DNA from: Rostrohypoxylon terebratum
Taxonomy: Eukaryota; Ascomycota; Sordariomycetes; Xylariales; Hypoxylaceae
Reading direction: 5' to 3'
Assembly: GCA_022497145.1 (NCBI GenBank)
Contig: MU385999.1
Span: 1 to 60,808, forward strand
Length of the DNA stretch: 60,808 bases
Shown here one piece after another: positions 54,898-60,808 of the stretch. The position numbers and the translations under genes were made by a program. How positions within the stretch are numbered: the stretch's first letter is position 1; each line of letters begins with the position of its first letter. The notes under the pieces were generated by a model that made no database searches, was not told where the DNA came from, and saw only the letters and a program-made list of their open reading frames with translations.

Positions 54898-57390
54898 GTT
54901 GTTGAACTTCACTGCTGAGACAAAGGGTACGAATGTATGTATTAAGAACTTGGAAGGAAACTAAGTGTTGCTGACTGACTTTGGACTTGTTTGTAAAGTT
55001 ATAGGCTTGTGGTGCTGAAGGATTTGGGGCAAACGAGGCTGTCTTTATAAGGATCCTTGAGGAATTACAACCCGTGACCCAACTTTGTCATTACTTAAAG
55101 GTTATGATTCTGAGGTTTCAATGACATATAGTTGACGTGTTATTCTCCTAGACATTGCATGAGGCCCTTATCTCAGGTAACCTTAGACCTAACTGTGAGG
55201 GCGTCATCATCAACCCAGTTGTACAACACGCAGTTGACCAAATATACCTTAGACGATGGGACCTACTTATGTAAGTTGTCGGCGATCAGACTTGTCTGCA
55301 GTGTACGGGATAAGATCTTCATAACGGCTTCTAGGCATGGTGAACCCGGTCAAATTTTCGATGATGCTTGGCAGGCCGTAGTGACTTTTCATCTCGTGAT
55401 ATGTGTGGAGCCACAGGTCGACGAGTACCTCGCCTCCATCTCACGGGGGACAACAGGTGATTCTCTAGGTAGAAATTATCATGCATGTGTTCGTATGAAT
55501 CCACTGGACAGTTAGTAATATACGCCGTGAATTTGTCTGACATACCTTTCAGCTAGCCACTATGAAATCTGCCAAGTAGTGACATAAATACGTTACCACG
55601 CATAATAATGGAGTATGATGCATTCTGATTGAACGGTAAGCAACATCGTGCTGTACATCATCTTCAATATATGGAAGAAAATTATCATGTAGGCGTCCGT
55701 ACCTATGAATCTACTGGACAGTTCTTCTGCAGACGTTACCTCGAGTAATATATGCTGTAAGTTTGTACGACATATTCAGCTAGCCATTGTGAACTCTACT
55801 AAGTTGGATATTATTCAAGTGTGGATTGTGCTAGCGAGTATGTGATGCTTGAAAGCGTCCGCTTGCATCCCCCATCTCACCGATCAATATATCCAACGAT
55901 CGTTGTGTCAGTGTTGGAACCCGGAGTGCTCACACGTAGAGTGACTGCAAGGTAGCGGCTAGGTAGCTGCTAGTATGGGGGTCGTAAAGATGTATTGATT
56001 ACGCTGCCCTTTCTCAACTCAAAGGCGGACTCCTACTCTATTAATCTCAATGGCCTCGCAGTAAGTTCTCAAGGGACTCTCTTCTAACATCTAGAGACGT
56101 CATCCTTCTCTCAATTACTTCATTATAACCTCATGACTCTATAACCTTGAAGGCCATAACCTTAAATGCTATATCCTTGAATACTAGAACCTTGAATACC
56201 TTGAGGATCTCTGGCCCACAAGGTAGCCCGTGGGTAGCCGGGAGGTCTTAACTGGTCCCTGTGTATCTTTTCCCCTGACACGTTGCTTCTTTACGCAATC
56301 AGTTGAGGAACCCGGCCCTGTTTCCTTGCGTTTAACGAGCTTTTTTTCATTAGTACACGTAAGCGAGCTCGTTCCGAGGCGGGGATTTTCTCTTGGACAC
56401 ACCCGGACTTGCTGCAGTTACCCAAGAGAGGTTCACGCCCGGGCGGAAAACACGCCCGGACGGAAAAGAAGGCAGTGTGTAGCCACCGCAGTGAAACGCA
56501 AGTTAGGTAGTTAGGTCGGATCTCACGTGCCGAGCATCCGCCATGCCGACGTCGATGGCTGCCATATTAATATAAACGGCTGCCGTACCGACGTAGATGG
56601 CTGCCATTAAGCCAATGGGCACCACCCAGTTATTAACGATTGGCTTGGCAACAGGTCGGAGACTATCGATGTTTTTGATTTTTTTGACAAAAGCGGCATC
56701 CCGAGATACAAATCCTCAGTTAGGCCGTTCTCTGCCGTCGGAGTTAGTATACTGGGCAAATGACCTTCGGTATCTGGCTGCAGCGACCCGGCTTTTATCA
56801 CACGAATCACGTACTGAGAGAAACCCGTCTTAAGACTGAAGTACCTTGTCTCTGCAGGTATTCAAAATGGCTATCATATTCCTGTTGACTTCGGGCTTGA
56901 AGAAAAAGGCATATCCGCTTTTGTCAGAGAGTTCCTGTGATAGTGGTCATACGTAGAGTGAATGCCTAAGAGAGTAGAATAATAGTTGATATCTTCTACA
57001 TAGTACAATACATCTTACGGGGATAACGCTCCTAATCCAGTCTAGTCCCATTGTCCCCTGACAGCTTTGAGTAGGTAGCCATCCATGGGCCAAGCTAGAA
57101 CAGCGTTGAACGGGAAGCCAATCAAACCGACTGTATAGGTACCTAATCCGACCTTCGTGCTAGATACATGATTTATGGCGACGCCGAATGCGCACAGTAT
57201 GGTCCATAGTCTCGAAACTGTTTGTTGCCGACATATATCCTTGAATTATAAATACTTCTAGATCGTTCCAACCTTGCATCCATCAGGTAGGCAGTATACT
57301 CCAAATCTACCAGATAACCAAGACATCATAGTCTATCTTATATCCAAACTGCCATTTACTCAGTCCTACCTGCACTTGAATTTCTACACT
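54898..57390. other. Long repeat-rich gap without a recognised gene
   Basis: About 2.5 kb between divergent genes. It contains a degenerate direct repeat (55471-55580 and 55676-55805), repeated CCTTGAA units at about 56140-56205, two CGCCCGG-A/G-CGGAAAA units at about 56438-56466 and two GACGT-A/C-GATGGCTGCCAT units at about 56548-56607. Frames such as 55132-55515 and 56230-56514 plus lack domains or coding bias. A degraded transposon or solo LTR is possible but I could not delimit one. Confidence 0.5.
55471..55805. repeat. Degenerate direct repeat, two copies of about 110-130 bp
   Basis: Copy 1 is at about 55471-55580 and copy 2 at about 55676-55805. Both run through ATTATCATG, TATGAATC, ACTGGACAGTT, AGTAATATA, then TCAGCTAGCCA. 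Copy 2 has an extra 20-odd bases in the middle. Spacing is about 205 bp. Confidence 0.8.
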
Positions 57391-59312
57391 ATGCTATTAT
57401 GGCTTGGTATTGCCTTCTTCCTGTTCGGTGCACTTGGTGCACTGCAACCACCAGAAGAAACCATCGAGACAACTGCTGCAACACTGGACATCTTCCAGGA
57501 CGGGTACATTACCTGTAATAAAGTGCGGGTATGTTCAATAGCAGGTACTACTGGATTTATTCCTTGAATACAACTGCTGACCCATTTTTTCTCCAGCCTG
57601 GTATATGCGGGGAGACCACTTCATACGCTGGCTACGTGAATTTCGAACCCAATTCCATGATTGGGGTGGAACATGATTATCCTGTTCACACATTCTTCTG
57701 GTACTTCAGGTCGCAGAATAATGTCGAAAGCTCTCCTACGATCATTTGGATGAACGGTGGGCCCGGAGCGTCCTCTATACTCGGTTTGTTTACTGAGAAC
57801 GGACCATGCCACATTAATGGGTCGATTGCCCCTGAACCCAACCCTTTGTCTTGGAACCTCGATTATAATGTGCTCTATGTCGACCAGCCCGTCCAAACAG
57901 ACTTCAGTTACGATATAGTGACGCCTGGGATGTTGGACCTGAAGACCGGCAACATCATCGTTGATGGTCTCAATGAACCGGGCGAGGAAGACCCAACCTT
58001 GATCCCGGGAAATTTCAGCAGCCAGAACCCCAAATCGACCGCCAATACTACCGAAAACGCTGCGCGGCATTTCTGGAATTTTCTGCAGGTGTGGTCACGA
58101 GACTTCGATGAGCATATCTCCAGCGACGACTCGATCAGCATCTGGACGGAATCATACGGTGGCAGGTATGGGCCGAGCTTTGCTAGGTTTATCCATGAAC
58201 AGAACGCTCGAATCCGCGACAGCTCCTTGCAGGGTGCAAAGGTTCTCAATCTCACAACTCTTGGCATCATTAACGGGTGTGTGGACTTGTACGTTCAAGA
58301 GACGTCTGCACCAGAATATGCCTACGACAGGAATGCCTACGGCATCGATGGCCTCACCCTTGATAAGTACCAATCTGCTCTTGTGGCATATTTCCGGAAA
58401 GACGGCTGTCAAGATCTGATCCGCAGGTGTCACCATATCGCCAGAGAACAGGATCCAGGCATGTATGGCAATGCGACCGATGTTAATAACGCATGCGAGT
58501 TAGCCAGCGACTTCTGCCAGAATGAAGTGGAAGGCTTGTATGTATTCCGTAAGAAGTGGGCTTTTTACGACATCGCTCATTGTTACCTGGATGCATTCCC
58601 TGGATACCAGTTCCTGGACTACCTCGCCGATGAGCAAGTACTCAAGGAATTGGGCGTGCCTGTCAACTTCACTGTCCTTTCCAACACGGTTGGAAAGGCG
58701 TTCAATCTCACGGGTGACTACCCGAGGCGAGATCCCAGAGGCTATTTCGAAGACATTGCTACCTTGTTGGATTCCGGCATCCAAGTCGCTATGGTGTATG
58801 GGGATAGAGACTTTGCTTGCAACTGGATCGGTGGCGAGCGGGCAAGCCTGAGTGTAGAGTACTCCAAAAGCGACAATTTCAGTGCTGCTGGATATGCCGA
58901 TGTTACTCTGGACGATCCTGATCTGCCCGATCCGATTGGACAAGTCCGCCAGCATGGCTTGTTTTCTTTCACCCGTGTCTATCAATCCGGCCACATGGTT
59001 CCAGCTTACAAGCCCAAGGAAGCCTATCACATCGTACGCCGTTCCATGCAAGGAATGGATATCGCCACAGGAAAGACAGTGGTAACAAGCGACTACTCGA
59101 CGGAGGGCCATTTTGAGTCCGACCAAACACTCACACCGCCACCCATTTATCCAATGACTTGCTACCTGAGGTTTATGTCGTCGACATGTGCTGCCAACCA
59201 GATCAGCACGATTGAAGATGGATCTGCTTTGATAGTCAATGGGGTCATAGTAGAGCCGTGTGACGAACCTATACTTAGGCTTAGTAAGTATAGCTTCATA
59301 AGGGGGTCTTGA
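57391..59312 (+). CDS. Secreted serine carboxypeptidase, S10 family
   Basis: Predicted exons 57391-57528 and 57597-59312; 617 residues. A signal peptide (MLLWLGIAFFLFGALGA) begins the protein. The S10 triad is visible: Ser near 232 in TESYGGRYGPSFA, Asp near 450 in VYGDRDFACNW, and His near 512 in SGHMVPAYKP. The oxyanion segment reads WMNGGPGASS. The residue before the catalytic ESYGG is Thr where Gly is common, and GGPGAS replaces the usual GGPGSS; both are mild changes. It would cut C-terminal residues from peptides in the vacuole or outside the cell. S10 relatives in some clusters act as acyltransferases, but nothing here shows that. Several sequons suggest glycosylation. Confidence 0.93.
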
Positions 59313-60271
59313 TTTTAAGGTAACAGTAATTGTAGAGGTCAAATGTGATCAATCAAGTATGTTCGTCAGAGAGGCTTGGAGTCCTCTCCCTACTCGTAGT
59401 GAATAGACTTAGATTGATAACTAAAGAACTGAAACGAATGACTAGATACATGAGGGCTTGCCATGTTTATATAGATGTCTTCTCCTTCCTCCTTTCTGGG
59501 TATCTGAGGTTATCGTGATCTGGTTGATCTAATTGATCTAATGATCTGGTAGACGCTCTAGATCAGTTAGATCAATAGATCATTCTACGCCGCGGTTTAA
59601 CCGTGATTGGTTTATGGGGTTCCACTCCTTGGGTGCTCCAGGTGGCCGCCTGTCGGTTGGTTTGTGACAAGCCGGTTCCTTCATCAACGACGTGCCCAAC
59701 CAAGTATCCCCGCGAAGGAGTGCAAAGTATCATAAAGCAAGAGGATTATATCATCGGGGAATTATGATTTGTTTTATTTTTATACTGAAATATGGGTTCA
59801 ATAAAAAAAATAAGTAGGCAGGTAGTGAAAAGCGGTGCATAAAATTCTCTTTATCAAACAAAACTCTAACTTTGTTCCTACCTAAGAATATTCTAGACGT
59901 CCCCATACGCCACGGATGCGCCGATGTGTATACAGTTCTACCTAGAATAGTATCACGTCCTTCAGACGTAAACAATATCATCATCATCATGACTGGGCCC
60001 TCACCGAAGAGAGGACTGGGGATTGTGGACTCCATAATGGGGCTGTTGGTTGGGTGGATCGTATGGCCTGTCCTGGGGAGGAGGGGGGAGTCTATGTGCA
60101 GACAAGACGGTAAAGAGTCTAGGAAGTAGATAGGGTGAAACCAGATCTACCTAGGGATACCATACTCGTTTTATTTTTTCGTTACTACATTGCTATAGTA
60201 TTTGCTTGGTATGAAAAGGACTGATATCATGTAATTTCCGCCAAGTAATATGTCTCATGATTACACATGTG
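59313..60271. other. Intergenic region between carboxypeptidase and DUF7580-like genes
   Basis: About 960 bp between convergent 3' ends. It includes a strong imperfect hairpin listed separately. Short frames such as 59872-60129 plus have no recognisable domain. Confidence 0.5.
59525..59582. repeat. Imperfect inverted repeat built of GATCTA units
   Basis: Left arm 59525-59547 and right arm 59560-59582 are complementary over 22 of 23 bases with one bulged base on each side. The loop is about 12 bases. Each arm itself contains three TGATCT-like units. It lies about 210 bp beyond the carboxypeptidase stop codon. Confidence 0.8.
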
Positions 60272-60808
60272 TTACAGTGCTGAAAGTTCTTCTCCCACAG
60301 CTTGTAGCGCCTCTATAACATCCTGGACAAATTTTTTTTGTAGTTCTTCCTTGTCTAGATTCGTCTCACCAAGACCAAAATCGCATGCTATACATTTACG
60401 TACGATACGGACATAATCCATCCCGACATGTCGTACTAGCCCTCGTGCGAGTCTCTCCGCAATGAATTGGTTGGAATTTGCAAGCGTTGGAAACTTCTCT
60501 ATAATCCTTTCTCGAAGGATTTCCCAGGGCTTTGTGTATCCGAGTTCTAACAGAACGATCCCTAAGCAGAACAGCCTTTGGTTTCTAGATCCTATATCGA
60601 ATTCTTGGGCCACGCGCATACCAGAGGTGTGTTCACCTAGCGGCACGCCGCTCCTTCCCATAACTTCTTGGTCTTTAGAGTCCTTGCCGAAGTTTAGGGA
60701 GACATATAAGCTAACATACCAGGTGCGGTCCACTTACCATTTTTGACAAATCCTTAATATCACCACCACCTTCAAAATTTAATTGCTCAACCAATTTTAA
60801 TTCAATTA
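60272..60808 (-). CDS. DUF7580-like protein, C-terminal part only (cut by window edge)
   Basis: The minus-strand frame 60733-60272 ends with a stop and shows NQRLFCLGIVLLELGYTKPW and VRKCIACDFGLGETNLDKEELQKKFVQDV. These are typical of the degenerate kinase-like DUF7580 region found at the C-terminus of fungal proteins related to heterokaryon-incompatibility and prion-forming (HeLo-like) families. Upstream, bases 60808-60737 also read as coding (KLVEQLNFEGGGDIKDLSK) up to a GTAAGT donor, so an intron probably sits at about 60736 and the gene continues beyond the window. The acceptor could not be fixed. Function is not known; a link to non-self recognition is inference. Confidence 0.7.

Noticed and set aside
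55913..56220. A solo LTR starting at TGTTGGAACCCGG
   Set aside because: The start resembles some fungal LTRs, but I could not find a matching end, a target-site duplication or a second copy.
56230..56514. A 94-codon plus-strand frame
   Set aside because: Odd composition, short repeats inside, no domain; likely chance.
58500..59342. A 280-codon minus-strand frame
   Set aside because: It is antisense to the S10 carboxypeptidase, which carries the full catalytic triad.
59872..60129. Small plus-strand frame beyond the carboxypeptidase gene
   Set aside because: It has a short hydrophobic stretch but no family, no clear promoter context and overlaps another weak frame on the opposite strand.
1..60808. 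tRNA, rRNA, CRISPR and intact transposase or reverse-transcriptase genes
   Set aside because: I looked for tRNA T-arm patterns, regular spacer arrays and mobile-element protein motifs on both strands and found none that could be supported.

Overview
The window comes from a filamentous ascomycete (Pezizomycotina). Its genes carry short introns of about 50-125 bp with GT/AG ends, and the largest families are fungal: iterative type I polyketide synthases, Zn(II)2Cys6 and Zn-less fungal regulators, a DHA2-type MFS pump, berberine-bridge-like FAD oxidases and DUF3237. Tetranucleotide CCTA/TAGG repeats litter the non-coding DNA. The species cannot be fixed from sequence alone. Polyketide clusters of this layout are known from sorbicillinoid and azaphilone producers among Sordariomycetes and Eurotiomycetes.

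Layout. From 1 to 10 kb lie four minus-strand genes of unknown function: a poly-glutamate protein, a small acidic protein, a disordered protein with glycine-zipper segments and a C-terminal CxxC, and a disordered protein with LDEIR repeats and one C-terminal membrane segment. From about 10.8 to 52.4 kb lies a secondary-metabolite cluster: SDR, a broken hypothetical gene, a decayed PKS acyltransferase fragment, a highly reducing PKS (HR-PKS), an MDR oxidoreductase divergent from it, an MFS pump, a Zn2Cys6 regulator, a Zn-less regulator, a second SDR, a secreted DUF3237 protein, two berberine-bridge-like FAD oxidases facing each other across telomere-like DNA, a third regulator, and a FAD monooxygenase divergent from a non-reducing PKS (NR-PKS) that ends in a reductive-release domain. 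To the right are a PsiD-type phosphatidylserine-decarboxylase-like gene, a repeat-rich gap, a secreted S10 serine carboxypeptidase and the 3' end of a DUF7580-like gene cut by the window edge.

How the genes may work together (inference from family knowledge). The HR-PKS (KS-AT-DH-CMeT-ER-KR-ACP) would build a reduced chain. The NR-PKS (SAT-KS-AT-PT-ACP-CMeT-R) would load that chain through its SAT, extend, C-methylate and cyclise it, and release an aromatic aldehyde. The monooxygenase (SorC/AzaH/TropB type) would hydroxylate and dearomatise that ring, and the FAD oxidases, SDRs and MDR enzyme would adjust oxidation state. The pump would export the product, and three regulators would control expression. 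The core matches the sorbicillin (sorA/B/C/D/R/T) and azaphilone plans. No acyltransferase or P450 gene is seen, and the extra oxidase, SDRs and DUF3237 protein suggest a variant product.

Most notable oddities: Gly to Ser at the first position of the HR-PKS AT nucleophile elbow, substitutions in both DH motifs, a dead second PKS fragment directly downstream, an in-frame intron that hides in one regulator, and interstitial telomere-like repeats inside the cluster. Exon borders were set by hand from splice signals and reading frame and need RNA support.
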